From: Cohnella herbarum
Lineage (GTDB): Bacteria; Bacillota; Bacilli; Paenibacillales; Paenibacillaceae
NCBI RefSeq assembly: GCF_012849095.1
Contig: NZ_CP051680.1
Coordinates: 4,991,501-5,055,500, forward strand
Length of the DNA stretch: 64,000 bases
Reading direction: 5' to 3'
In this document: positions 1-9,072 of the stretch, piece after piece
How positions within the stretch are numbered: the first letter of the stretch is position 1
Layout: the number at the start of each line of letters is the position of its first letter
The notes under the pieces: generated by a model
What the model was told of the DNA's origin: nothing
Databases searched by the model: none
What the model saw: only the letters and a program-made list of their open reading frames with translations
Translations under genes and position numbers: made by a program

Positions 1-1
1 C

Positions 2-2038
2 GCGCTCGTCGTTCCAACTCCAGTCGGTGTCCACGCCTTGCGGGTAAGCACAACGGATACCCGCCGTCGCCCTCAACCCGACAACCTGCCCGAGCGGCAA
101 CTGAATCTCCGCCGCGTCTCCGCCGACTCTCCATACCGCCAAGTAAACGCGATCCTGATGGCGGAGACCGAAGCTAACCCAATCGTCCTGCTGCGTTGGC
201 AGTCCCAGCGGCCAGAAAGGAAGAGCCTCGCGGATATCCTGCCGGATCGTCTTGTAGTAATCGAGCGCTTCCTTGACCAAATCTCTCCGACGCGGACTTA
301 ATTCCGCCAAGTGGCCGCTCTGATGCACGCGAAGCAGCAACGCGTTCACCATGTTGAAGATGACTTCCTCGTCATCTCCCTCGCGCAACGGGTAAGACCA
401 TATCGCCGATTGCTCCGGCGTCAATGCAGCCGGGGAGCTGGCCGCGATGGCCGCGTAGTTGGCGTAGTTTTCTTGATCGCTCGTAGACTGTATGCTGTGT
501 CGACTTAACATGGCGTAGTCCATTCTCATGCCGCCGCTCGAGCAATTCTCGATGACCAGCTCGGGATACCGCTCGAAGATGCCGTCCAGCCAAGCCAGAT
601 AAGCCCGGTTATGCTGAAGCAATCCGTCTCCGACGCTATCGGCCGCAGCTTCGGTTCCGATGCCGGCATTGATGTTGTAATCCATCTTAATATAGCCGAC
701 TCCGTAATCCTCGACCAACCTGCGAATGACTTCCGTCGAGTGGGCGATAACGGCCGGATTGCGGTAATCGAGCTGATAGCGACTGCGATCTTTCACCCGA
801 ACGCCGTGCCGCATGAAGAACCAATCGTCATCCGCATCCGCCAACTTCGGACTGTTAATGCCCATGACTTCAAGCTCCAGCCACAACCCCGGAATCATGC
901 CTTTGCCGCGAATATAGTCGAGCACGTACTTAATGCCTTCCGGGAATCGTTCCGACGATGGGAGCCATTCCCCGACTCCGTCCCACCATTCACCCGGAGC
1001 GTACCATCCTGCGTCGATACAGAAATATTCGCAGCCTACCTCTGCCGCGGCATCGATCAACGGCAGCAGCTTAGCCGTCGTTGGCGATCCCCACAAACAG
1101 TTCATGTAGTCGTTGAAAATAACCCGAAGCTCGCGGTTATCGTCGTTCTCCCGGCGAATTCGGCGTCTATAAGTCGTTAATTCCGCGATCGCTTGCTCGA
1201 AACCGCCGTTTACGGCGCCGACCGCCACCGGCACGGAGACGAACTCCTCGCCCGGCTGAAGCCTTTTCCACCAATGATTATCATGCTCGGTAGGACCGCT
1301 GATCAACAAAGTCAAGAGATCGACTTGATCGATGATTTCCCAATGCCAAGAGCCGTTATGCTCGATCTGCCAGAATAAGCTCGTTCCCGCTTCCTTGTTC
1401 TCCAGCACCGCCATCGGAATATGCTCCGACGCGGACCATGAGCCCGTATTGCTGCACGACACCCGCTTCGACCCGCGGTCGATAACATGCGACAGTCCCA
1501 GCTCGGGAAGCGTGTACGTTCTCCATTGCAGTTCGCTTTGCCAACCGTTATGCGCAAGGGAGATTTTCATTTTCTCGTCGCGATCCGCGGCTCCTTCCTT
1601 GTCCAAGCCGGTAAGCGCAAACGAAGAAACATACTCTATTCCGACCGTGTCCGCGCCTTCGTTCTTAAGGACCGTCCAACTGCGTAAAGCCTGGGCGCCA
1701 TCGTAAAACTGAAAATGCTGTACCGCCAGCAAACCCGTTACCGGATCCGAAAGTCTCATTTCGAGCTTCCTGCCGATCTCGTTACGCGTATCGGAATGCC
1801 CTGCATAAGTCATGCGCAATCCCGGATAGGTCGCCCGATGCGTCCGGCCATGATACTCCGCACGATCTTCCCCGGTTAGTTGGAGCTCCATTAATCGAAA
1901 GCCGACTTTCTGCGCCTCTTCGACGATTCCCGGTTCCTTCGGATTCGCTCCGAAATGCAACAATCTGACGTCTCCCGCTTCCGTAATCTCGAAATCCAAA
2001 TGCAGCCCGTTTTCCGTAATCCCCAAAGCTTTGCTCAT
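2..2038 (-). CDS. GH36 alpha-galactosidase, C-terminus cut by window edge
   Basis: Hydrolyses terminal alpha-1,6-galactosyl residues from raffinose-type sugars or galactomannan fragments; no signal peptide, so cytoplasmic. The frame is open for 679 codons from the ATG to the window edge. An N-terminal beta-sandwich region is followed by the catalytic barrel. The nucleophile is the Asp in YIKMDYN (about residue 453) and the acid/base is the Asp in STSDQENY (about residue 521); ENCSSGG lies between them. Family members are about 730 residues, so roughly 50 residues should be missing. The ATG has GGGAG upstream. It lies downstream of the sugar-binding lipoprotein gene, behind a hairpin, which suggests it acts on the imported sugar. 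The sequence does not show whether it prefers melibiose, raffinose or another substrate. Confidence 0.93.
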   Translation of the reverse strand, partial: MSKALGITENGLHLDFEITEAGDVRLLHFGANPKEPGIVEEAQKVGFRLMELQLTGEDRAEYHGRTHRATYPGLRMTYAGHSDTRNEIGRKLEMRLSDPVTGLLAVQHFQFYDGAQALRSWTVLKNEGADTVGIEYVSSFALTGLDKEGAADRDEKMKISLAHNGWQSELQWRTYTLPELGLSHVIDRGSKRVSCSNTGSWSASEHIPMAVLENKEAGTSLFWQIEHNGSWHWEIIDQVDLLTLLISGPTEHDNHWWKRLQPGEEFVSVPVAVGAVNGGFEQAIAELTTYRRRIRRENDDNRELRVIFNDYMNCLWGSPTTAKLLPLIDAAAEVGCEYFCIDAGWYAPGEWWDGVGEWLPSSERFPEGIKYVLDYIRGKGMIPGLWLELEVMGINSPKLADADDDWFFMRHGVRVKDRSRYQLDYRNPAVIAHSTEVIRRLVEDYGVGYIKMDYNINAGIGTEAAADSVGDGLLQHNRAYLAWLDGIFERYPELVIENCSSGGMRMDYAMLSRHSIQSTSDQENYANYAAIAASSPAALTPEQSAIWSYPLREGDDEEVIFNMVNALLLRVHQSGHLAELSPRRRDLVKEALDYYKTIRQDIREALPFWPLGLPTQQDDWVSFGLRHQDRVYLAVWRVGGDAAEIQLPLGQVVGLRATAGIRCAYPQGVDTDWSWNDER

Positions 2039-2070
2039 ATCGCCCACTCCCATCTTCTTCATCACGGTTT

Positions 2071-2114
2071 AATAATAAAAGCCTCCAACCCCACGGCTAA
2101 GTGGTATTGGAGGC
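2071..2114 (-). terminator. Intercistronic terminator or attenuator
   Basis: On the minus strand GCCTCCAA pairs with TTGGAGGC around an inner CCAC/GTGG stem, followed by TTTTATTATT. It lies between the binding-protein gene and the alpha-galactosidase gene. It would let the binding protein be made in excess over the enzyme, by partial read-through or processing. Confidence 0.75.
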
Positions 2115-2127
2115 CGGATCGTGCCGC

Positions 2128-3444
2128 TTATTGCGCTGAACCGAATTGGATCCACGCTTTCTGGATTTCGTCGACCGCTTGATCCTTCGTTTTGCTGCCG
2201 CCAATATAGGCTTGCATCAATTCGCCGAATTTCTGATGGAAAGTATCGAGCGAGTAGTTAACCGACAGATCTCCGGATTTCTCCGTTTTGAGGATTTCTT
2301 CCATTTGCTTAGGCATATCCAGATCCGGCATCGGAGCATCCTTGATCGGAGGAATTACCTTCGCTACGTTAGAGAACCACGCTTTGCCGTAGTCCGAAGT
2401 GTACAACCAGTTGAAAAATTCGACCGTTTCTTTCGCTACTTTGGAATCTTTGTTGATCCGAAGAGCTTGGTCGGCGCCCGTGATGATCTGGGATTGCTCG
2501 GCTTTGTCGCTGACCGGGTAACCCATGATGCCCAGTTCGAAATCAGGGTTGATCTTCTTGATCGCTTCTTCGTCCCATGCGCCTTTACCCGTCATGAATG
2601 CCGCTTTACCGGAAGCAAAATCGCTTACTTCGGCATTGCTATCGCGCTCAAGCGGTTTATCCGTTCCGTGCTTAACCGTTAGGTCGATAAAATCGAAGAA
2701 GTTAGTGTAAAGAACCGGATGGTCTTTGAACGTTGTTTTGCCCGCAATGAACTGATCGACAAGCTCTTTCGGCGCGATGTTCGCATCTTGAGCAGCCGCG
2801 TCTACAAAGTGTTGCGCGATATGTTTCCATACCCACCACTCTTTATAAGCGTTCGCGAATGGCGTGATGCCTTTGGCTTCCAGCTTCGCGATCGCGTCGG
2901 CTAGCTCGGCAGTCGTCTTAGGCGGATTCGCGATACCCGCATCGGTTAGCAATTTCTTGTTGTACATGAGTACGAACAAGTTACCCTTGACAGGAAGACC
3001 AAGCACCTTGCCGTCGGTAGAGCTCATATTCGAACGGACCGCATCGGTCATAGCCGCCGCTAGAGGCTCGTTCGTCAGATCCGCGCTGTATTCCGCGAAG
3101 GTGTCGATATCTCCGCCCGCCGTCGTCTGGAACACGTCCGGCGTCGTGCCGGCCGCGATTCTCGATTTCAACACCGTGTTGTAATCGGCTTGCATGATTT
3201 CCAGGTTGATCGTTACGTTAGGTTTAACTTTCTTATATTCCGCGATATAGGCATTAAAGGCTTCCGTGTATTCGGGAGAGGCTGTGAACATGTTGATCGT
3301 GACCGGCTTGGACGAATCGCCGCCGGCAGTCCCCGTTGCGGTTGCGCCGCCTTCGTTCGCCGCGTTGTTGTTACCTCCGCAAGCAGAAAGTATTCCCGCC
3401 ATCAGCGCTAAACTGACGGACAGAGCTCCAAATCTTTTTAACAT
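2128..3444 (-). CDS. CUT1 sugar ABC transporter substrate-binding lipoprotein
   Basis: Extracellular solute-binding protein family 1, tethered to the outer face of the membrane, that delivers an oligosaccharide to the two permeases at 7.2-9.0 kb. The signal peptide ends in a lipobox LSAC (cysteine at about residue 22) followed by a Gly/Asn/Ala/Thr-rich linker. The 438 residues are normal for the family. Neighbours are a YesM/YesN-type pair upstream and GH36 alpha-galactosidase downstream, so an alpha-galactoside is the likely ligand (inference). No ATPase gene is nearby, so a shared MsmX-type ATPase must serve it. Confidence 0.93.
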   Translation of the reverse strand: MLKRFGALSVSLALMAGILSACGGNNNAANEGGATATGTAGGDSSKPVTINMFTASPEYTEAFNAYIAEYKKVKPNVTINLEIMQADYNTVLKSRIAAGTTPDVFQTTAGGDIDTFAEYSADLTNEPLAAAMTDAVRSNMSSTDGKVLGLPVKGNLFVLMYNKKLLTDAGIANPPKTTAELADAIAKLEAKGITPFANAYKEWWVWKHIAQHFVDAAAQDANIAPKELVDQFIAGKTTFKDHPVLYTNFFDFIDLTVKHGTDKPLERDSNAEVSDFASGKAAFMTGKGAWDEEAIKKINPDFELGIMGYPVSDKAEQSQIITGADQALRINKDSKVAKETVEFFNWLYTSDYGKAWFSNVAKVIPPIKDAPMPDLDMPKQMEEILKTEKSGDLSVNYSLDTFHQKFGELMQAYIGGSKTKDQAVDEIQKAWIQFGSAQ

Positions 3445-3542
3445 CGTATTGCCCCCGTTTCGTGTTTGAATATTCGACTACGATGCTTATTCTAAAGAAA
3501 AAGCCCGAGGATAAGAATGCAGATAAGTGAAGAGTTAAGGGT

Positions 3543-3576
3543 AAAAAAGCGGTCGGATCGCCAAGTTCGCTTTTTA
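3543..3576 (-). terminator. Terminator after the response regulator gene
   Basis: AAAAGCG and CGCTTTT arms flank a GATC-containing loop, and the arm overlaps the regulator stop codon. It partly separates the two-component genes from the binding-protein gene, which would need its own promoter. Confidence 0.6.
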
Positions 3577-5223
3577 ACTATTCGTTTGTCCATCCCGATA
3601 CTCCGTCGGCGATACCGAATAATAATTACGGAATGCCTTGCTAAAATAATTCTTATCCTTGTAGCCGAGCATTGCGGAAATATCTTGGATTTTCAAGGAC
3701 GGATCGTCCAGCAGTTGCTTGGCCTTGTCCATTCTGACCTTCTGCACGTACTCGTGAATGCCGACTCCGAATTGCTGCTTGAAGAGCTTCATCAAGTATT
3801 CCCGGCTCAGATAATATTTTTCCGCGAAAAGCGAAATTTTAATATCCTCGAAGTAATGGTTGTCGATGTACGTCTTGATATCCGCTACGTCAAACTGTTT
3901 GTTAGAAGTCAAGGCGCCTCGGATTTCATTCCCGTAATATTCAAGCAAACGCATAAGCATAGCCTCGTATTGGTCGAACGTGGCGAAATCCGTTCCGATG
4001 CCGAGATCGCGCAACGTATTCCGTCCGTTGATGGGCAACCGTTCTGGGGGAACCTTGAAATCCATGGCTAAGTCGTTCATCAGAACGAGGAATTCCTGCA
4101 AAGCCCGATCCGCTTCCCCGATGCCGAACATCTCTTCGTCTCTCCACTTCCCGGCATAATCAAGAAGTATCCCTTTCGCATGGGATAGGCTTCCGTTCTC
4201 CAGCGCCCCCCGGATGAGAGGAACCCTCCCGACAAGCGAGTGATTGTCCGGAGGAAGGGAGGCCTCGGGAGCGCCATGAACGACGGTCGTCTTATTCATC
4301 TTGAACAGATCGATTCCGTCGATGAAAGATCTCGCGGAATCGTAAGAAGCCGAGAGCTTCTTTACGTCGTCGCAGATCTCGCCGATTCCTACGCATACGA
4401 GCGTACCGAAGATCTCGTCCAATGTGGACGCAACCTTCTTCATCTGATGAATCGCGCGATATACCATATCCTCCCGGTATCCTCCATTCATCGTAAGAAT
4501 GGTGATGATCTCCCGTTCCCGTTTTGGATTGGCGAAACTAAAGCATCGGTACTGATCTTCGGCGAATTCGTTAATGACGTTCGCAATAGCGAAATGCAAT
4601 AAATCCACGTCCCGCTGAAACCGGCTGTTGCCGACCTCTTCCAAATTCATGACGCGAATGACGACGGCGATAAACCGATTAGCCGTTTTGTCCGCCCCGA
4701 TCAAGGGGAGCATCGCATCGCTTAAAGGACTGTTATGGCTCCGTTCAATGATAGAGAGGTAGATCTTCTCCTTAAGCTTAGGCAAGGACATATTCAGCGT
4801 GATGTTCTTGCTGATGGACTCGCTCGTCATCTTCCGCTTTGCTTCAAGCACGTTAACCGCTTTAGCTAACGCTTGATTCAATTCCGACCGATTGACCGGC
4901 TTAAGTAAATAATCTACGACTTTGGAGCGAATCGCCTGCCTTGTATATTCGAAATCGTTGTATCCGCTAATGACGATCGTCAGCAGGTCCGGATAATCCC
5001 GTTCGATAATCCGAAGCAATTCCATTCCGTTAAGCACCGGCATCTTCATGTCCACGATAGCCAGATCAATGTCATGCTCCGCAAGCATCGCAAGGCCCTT
5101 CTGCCCATCCGTTGCTTCGAGCACTTGCCCGATGCCCAAACCTTCCCAATCGCCTAATATGCGAATGGCTTCGCGCAACGGTTCTTCGTCGTCGATGATC
5201 AGTACGTTAACCATTTTGGCCAC
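3574..5223 (-). CDS. YesN-type response regulator, AraC family
   Basis: Cytoplasmic activator of the adjoining sugar genes. An N-terminal receiver domain spans about residues 5-125, with the acidic pair in IIDDEE, the phospho-acceptor Asp in AIVDMKMP, and Lys in LLKPVN. A middle region of about 300 residues has no domain I can name. Two AraC-type helix-turn-helix motifs occupy the last 100 residues (DIKTYIDNHY..., then YKDKNYFSKAFRNYYSVSPTEYR). At 549 residues it is typical of Paenibacillaceae YesN proteins. Its start overlaps the end of the kinase gene by 17 bases, so the two are translationally coupled. Confidence 0.93.
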   Translation of the reverse strand: MAKMVNVLIIDDEEPLREAIRILGDWEGLGIGQVLEATDGQKGLAMLAEHDIDLAIVDMKMPVLNGMELLRIIERDYPDLLTIVISGYNDFEYTRQAIRSKVVDYLLKPVNRSELNQALAKAVNVLEAKRKMTSESISKNITLNMSLPKLKEKIYLSIIERSHNSPLSDAMLPLIGADKTANRFIAVVIRVMNLEEVGNSRFQRDVDLLHFAIANVINEFAEDQYRCFSFANPKREREIITILTMNGGYREDMVYRAIHQMKKVASTLDEIFGTLVCVGIGEICDDVKKLSASYDSARSFIDGIDLFKMNKTTVVHGAPEASLPPDNHSLVGRVPLIRGALENGSLSHAKGILLDYAGKWRDEEMFGIGEADRALQEFLVLMNDLAMDFKVPPERLPINGRNTLRDLGIGTDFATFDQYEAMLMRLLEYYGNEIRGALTSNKQFDVADIKTYIDNHYFEDIKISLFAEKYYLSREYLMKLFKQQFGVGIHEYVQKVRMDKAKQLLDDPSLKIQDISAMLGYKDKNYFSKAFRNYYSVSPTEYRDGQTNS

Positions 5224-7045
5224 TCCCCCGCGGTATCCGCATATCCATTTGAGTTCCCGACGCCGCCGTCCGTATATGCAATCCGGCTGACTCGCCGTAA
5301 AGCAGCTTCAGGCGCGTGTTCAGATTGACCAGTCCGATGCTTTCGTTATCCGGATTGCGGTCTTCCCAATCGCTGTGAAACGAATCCATCACCTGCTCGA
5401 GTTTCCCCTTCGCGAAACCCGGACCGTCGTCCTGTACCGTGATGATGGAGTAATCAGGCTCTACGCTAGCCGCAATCGTAATCGTGATCGGGTTCGATAC
5501 CTTCTCCAGCGCATGTTTGATCGAATTCTCGACAAGCGTCTGAATCGATAACTTAGGCAACTGGATTTCCATGAGCGTTTCGTCCCAATCGTACTCGACC
5601 TGCAATCTATCGCCGAATCTCGCCTTCTGCAACGCAAGATAGCGTTTAATATGCTTCAACTCTTCTTTCGCGTATACGATATCCTTGCCGCTAATGCTAT
5701 ACCTGAGCGTCATCGCCAGCGCATCGACCATGTCCGCGATATCGTAACGTTCACTCTTTAAAGCTTTGGTCGAAATCGCTTGGAGAGCGTTATATAGAAA
5801 ATGGGGATTAATCTCGGCCTCCAACGCCTTGAGTATCGCATTCTTCTCGACGAGCTTCATCTTGTACCGCTCGTTGATCAAGTCGTTCGTCCGCTTCACC
5901 ATTTGATTGAAATGACGGGATAAATAAGCGATTTCGTCTCGCCCCTTCACCTTCGCTTCCGCATCGAAATCCCCGGAGCTGAACCGGCTCATCTGATGGG
6001 AAAGTTTCTTGAGAGGTCTCGTGATGGCATTGGAAGTAAGGGTCACGAGTATGACGGATAACAATAGAAACAGGAACCCGATTAAGAAGCTTAAATTCCG
6101 GGTTGTCGTCGCGGCCTCGTAAATTTGCTTGTACGGAATCGGTTTGATCAGTTGCCATCCTCTCGATTCGCCTACATCGTAGACGACAAGATCTTTCCCG
6201 CTCCCTTTCTCCCAAGTGATTCGGCTCGGCGGGCTCATTGGTAACCGATCGATGAATCCGGCTTTTTTCATTTCCGCGTAATAATCCAGATCATCCGCGT
6301 AGAAAACCTCGCCTTCCGGATCCAAGAACAAGAGATGTTGGCCTTCGGCAAACGGCACATCCTTCAAGATATCGTTCATCGTCGATTTATTGAAATAAAA
6401 CGACAGAACCGCTTGCGGCGCCCGGGTCGAGATCGTTCGCAATACCCGGTGATACGCCATGAAGCTTTGGCTAGTATCGATGGCGTAACCGGTCGCGGAC
6501 GCGGAGCCGACGAACGACTGAAATACGCTGTTGGAGGGGCTGATCAGCGCTTGTTTGTACCAAGGCATGTCCGCGATTACGGGATTCGTGCCCGTGCGTA
6601 CCGTGATGTTATAATTCTCCTTCGTAATGGAATAATACTTCTGCCGATCGACCAGATAGAGGGAGATCGATTCCAAATCGTTGCGGGAATAATAAAGCCC
6701 TCGCAAGTAATCCTCCAAGTACATCCGGGAAGCGTAGTCCCTGTCTTCATGAATCAGAGCGTTGTTCAGCTCGTCGTAACGGATCTGCGGCAACGATAAT
6801 TGCTCGATTCCATCCAAATAACTTTCGAGGTTCCGGTTGACCAAAAGCAAATTATTCGTCGTGCTGGAGATGCTATTGTCGACGGACTCCTTCTGCAGAA
6901 TCTGATACGAGATGATCGTAAGCGATGCCACGACAAGAATGATGATCGAAGTGAATAGCAGAATGAGCTTATTCACTAGCCTGCGTCCAACGTGCTCGTA
7001 CAGCGATGAAGCCGATCTGAATAGTCTTTTGATGAAATTGAACAT
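5207..7045 (-). CDS. YesM-type sensor histidine kinase
   Basis: Membrane sensor that phosphorylates the adjoining AraC-type regulator. TM1 lies at about residues 25-47, followed by an extracellular sensory region of about 260 residues, TM2 at about 312-335, a HAMP linker (TRPLKKLSHQM...), a His_kinase domain with the phospho-acceptor in EINPHFLYN, and an ATPase domain with N box TLVENSIKHAL and G box DDGPGFAKG. The 612 residues are normal for the family. Its start faces the permease gene across a 179-base intergenic region, so the divergent promoters there are likely targets of the pair. It probably senses sugar directly or through the binding protein (inference). Confidence 0.93.
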   Translation of the reverse strand: MFNFIKRLFRSASSLYEHVGRRLVNKLILLFTSIIILVVASLTIISYQILQKESVDNSISSTTNNLLLVNRNLESYLDGIEQLSLPQIRYDELNNALIHEDRDYASRMYLEDYLRGLYYSRNDLESISLYLVDRQKYYSITKENYNITVRTGTNPVIADMPWYKQALISPSNSVFQSFVGSASATGYAIDTSQSFMAYHRVLRTISTRAPQAVLSFYFNKSTMNDILKDVPFAEGQHLLFLDPEGEVFYADDLDYYAEMKKAGFIDRLPMSPPSRITWEKGSGKDLVVYDVGESRGWQLIKPIPYKQIYEAATTTRNLSFLIGFLFLLLSVILVTLTSNAITRPLKKLSHQMSRFSSGDFDAEAKVKGRDEIAYLSRHFNQMVKRTNDLINERYKMKLVEKNAILKALEAEINPHFLYNALQAISTKALKSERYDIADMVDALAMTLRYSISGKDIVYAKEELKHIKRYLALQKARFGDRLQVEYDWDETLMEIQLPKLSIQTLVENSIKHALEKVSNPITITIAASVEPDYSIITVQDDGPGFAKGKLEQVMDSFHSDWEDRNPDNESIGLVNLNTRLKLLYGESAGLHIRTAASGTQMDMRIPRGSGQNG

Positions 7046-7084
7046 AGGCCCCCGTCACCCCATTCCGTTCACCTTTTTACCCTC

Positions 7085-7132
7085 AAATGGTTTCTTAAAT
7101 CCATTTTTGCGCCAAAAGGGCTGTTTTATAAT
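7085..7132 (+). promoter_or_regulatory. Permease promoter with inverted repeat
   Basis: A TATAAT -10 at 7127-7132 has only a poor -35 (TTTTTG at 7104-7109, 17-base spacer). An AAATGG/CCATTT inverted repeat (7085-7090 and 7101-7106) overlaps the -35. A weak -35 covered by a repeat is what an activator-dependent promoter would look like; the adjoining YesN-type regulator is the natural candidate (inference). Confidence 0.5.
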
Positions 7133-7224
7133 ACGCAGTATAGTAGAAACCATACCGTCTTGTCCTCATGAGGGCAAGTAAGCAATTCTTGAATCGTCGA
7201 ATTCGGACAAAGTGAGGTGCCAAT

Positions 7225-8115
7225 ATGTTTAAGTCGTTAGGAAGGAAATGGAGCGAGAAGCTTGAGTTCGGAATATTTACGCTCCCGGTACTGATCTGTA
7301 TCGCGATAGCCTTCTATATTCCGTTCGCCATGACGATCCGGTATTCATTATTGAAATGGAACGGCATATCCAAAAATCCGCAATTCATCGGACTGGACAA
7401 CTTCAAGCAAATTTTCATGGGAGATGCCAATTTTACCAGTGCGGCTTGGTTTACGGTGAAATACGCCATTGTTTATATCGTGCTCGTCAACGTGCTCGCG
7501 ATCGGGCTTGCCGTTATTTTGGACATGAAGCTCAAGAGCACGACTTGGTTAAGAACCGCTTTCTTCATTCCTTACATTCTTAGTCTCGTGATCGTCGGCT
7601 TCATCTGGAAATTTATTTTCATGCAAGGTTTCGAGTCGCTCGGAGCCAGTACGGGATGGGGAATCTTTAAGCTCAGCTGGCTAGGGGAGCCCGGACTCGC
7701 TTTCGTCTCCATCGTAGCCGTCTCCGTCTGGCAGTCCATCGGTTTCTACTTAGTGATCTATATTGCCGGCTTGCAATCCGTGCCGGAAGATCTCAAGGAA
7801 GCGGCTACCGTCGACGGTGCCGGTCCATTCCGCAGGTTCATCAGCATCACGTTGCCGTTGCTCGCGCCGTCGATTACGATTTCCGTATTCATGGCGTTGA
7901 CGAACTCCATCAAGGTATTCGACGTGATCCTTTCCCTAACGGGCGGCGGCCCCGGCGGAACGACTTACAGTATCGCTTACGATATTTACAGGGACACTTT
8001 CCAGAACAATATGTTCGGATACGGTACGGCCAAAGCGCTTATCCTGTTCGTTGCCGTTCTGATCGTTACCTTGATCCAACTGTCGCTCTTCAAGAGAAGG
8101 GAGATTGACGCCTAA
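7225..8115 (+). CDS. CUT1 sugar ABC transporter permease, UgpA/LplB type
   Basis: Inner-membrane subunit of the sugar importer. It has 296 residues with six predicted membrane segments. The cytoplasmic EAA loop reads EAATVDGAGPFRRFISITLPLL (about residues 191-212), the contact for the ATPase. GGPGGTTY near the end is typical of the first CUT1 permease. GTGAGGTGCC precedes the ATG. The stop and the next start overlap in TAATG, so translation is coupled. Its binding protein is encoded across the kinase/regulator pair on the other strand. Confidence 0.94.
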   Translation: MFKSLGRKWSEKLEFGIFTLPVLICIAIAFYIPFAMTIRYSLLKWNGISKNPQFIGLDNFKQIFMGDANFTSAAWFTVKYAIVYIVLVNVLAIGLAVILDMKLKSTTWLRTAFFIPYILSLVIVGFIWKFIFMQGFESLGASTGWGIFKLSWLGEPGLAFVSIVAVSVWQSIGFYLVIYIAGLQSVPEDLKEAATVDGAGPFRRFISITLPLLAPSITISVFMALTNSIKVFDVILSLTGGGPGGTTYSIAYDIYRDTFQNNMFGYGTAKALILFVAVLIVTLIQLSLFKRREIDA

Positions 8116-8975
8116 TGAAAACGATTAGCGCAGGACGCAAAAGAACCGGGCGCAATAGAGCGGGGCGCATCGCACTGGAAATCTTCATGGTGCTTCTCTC
8201 TTTAGTGTTCCTATATCCTTTGTTCTTGGCGATTAACAACTCGCTCAAGAGCTTCGGCGAAGTGATGAGCGACGTGGTCGCTCTTCCGAAACAGCTGGCG
8301 TTCGAAAATTACTCTTACGTCTGGTCGTTCATTAACTATCCGCGGCTATTCCTTAACAATACGGTCATTACGGTCGTCGGACTGGTCGGGATCATCCTGG
8401 TTTCTTCAATCGCAGCTTACAAGCTGTCCAGAACGAAAAGCCGCTTTAGCGCCGTGTTGTACGTCGTCTGCATCATGCCGATGTTGATTCCTTTCCAATC
8501 GATCATGTTAACCGTGCTTCGACTGGCCCAAGACATTCATCTCAATAACAGCACTTGGGGTCTTGGCTTACTGTACTGGGGCTTCGGCGCTCCGCTGGCC
8601 GTATTTATCTATCATGGCTTCGTGAAGGGCATTCCGAAGGAGATCGACGAGAGCGCAACGATCGACGGAGCATCGGGCTTCCGCTTGTTCTTTAGCGTCA
8701 TCTTCCCGTTGCTGAAGCCCGTTACGACGACGATCATCATTATCGACGTCATGTGGATCTGGAACGACTTCCTGCTCCCGCTCCTCATGGTCAACGGCTC
8801 GCCGTCCACGAAGACGCTGACGCTTGCCGCTTATACGTTCGTCGGCCAATATACGTCCGATTGGCAATATGCGATGACCGCGATGGTCATGGCCGTGCTG
8901 CCATCCATCATCGTGTTCATCTTCCTGCAGAAGTTCATCGTGAAAGGCGTCGTTGCCGGCGCGGTAAAAGGTTAA
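8115..8975 (+). CDS. CUT1 sugar ABC transporter permease, UgpE/LplC type
   Basis: Second membrane subunit of the importer, partner of the preceding gene. It has 286 residues with six predicted membrane segments. The EAA loop is ESATIDGASGFRLFFSVIFPLL. The C-terminal FIVKGVVAGAVKG is the usual ending of this subfamily. It is coupled to the upstream permease by a one-base overlap. A strong hairpin follows the gene. Confidence 0.94.
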   Translation: MKTISAGRKRTGRNRAGRIALEIFMVLLSLVFLYPLFLAINNSLKSFGEVMSDVVALPKQLAFENYSYVWSFINYPRLFLNNTVITVVGLVGIILVSSIAAYKLSRTKSRFSAVLYVVCIMPMLIPFQSIMLTVLRLAQDIHLNNSTWGLGLLYWGFGAPLAVFIYHGFVKGIPKEIDESATIDGASGFRLFFSVIFPLLKPVTTTIIIIDVMWIWNDFLLPLLMVNGSPSTKTLTLAAYTFVGQYTSDWQYAMTAMVMAVLPSIIVFIFLQKFIVKGVVAGAVKG

Positions 8976-8990
8976 TTGGCAGGAAAACGA

Positions 8991-9039
8991 AAACAGGTCG
9001 CGTCCAAAGGGAGAACTTACTCCCTGACGCGACCTGTTT
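8991..9039. terminator. Bidirectional terminator
   Basis: AAACAGGTCGCGTC pairs perfectly with GACGCGACCTGTTT (14 bp stem). There are A-rich bases before it and T-rich bases after, so it works in both directions between the convergent permease and HD-GYP genes. Confidence 0.88.
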
Positions 9040-9072
9040 GTTTACCTTCAATCCCCGGGATCTCCGAGGTAT

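Noticed and set aside
611..1180. A 189-residue plus-strand frame in the first 2 kb
   Set aside because: It is antisense to the GH36 gene, whose product carries all the family motifs.
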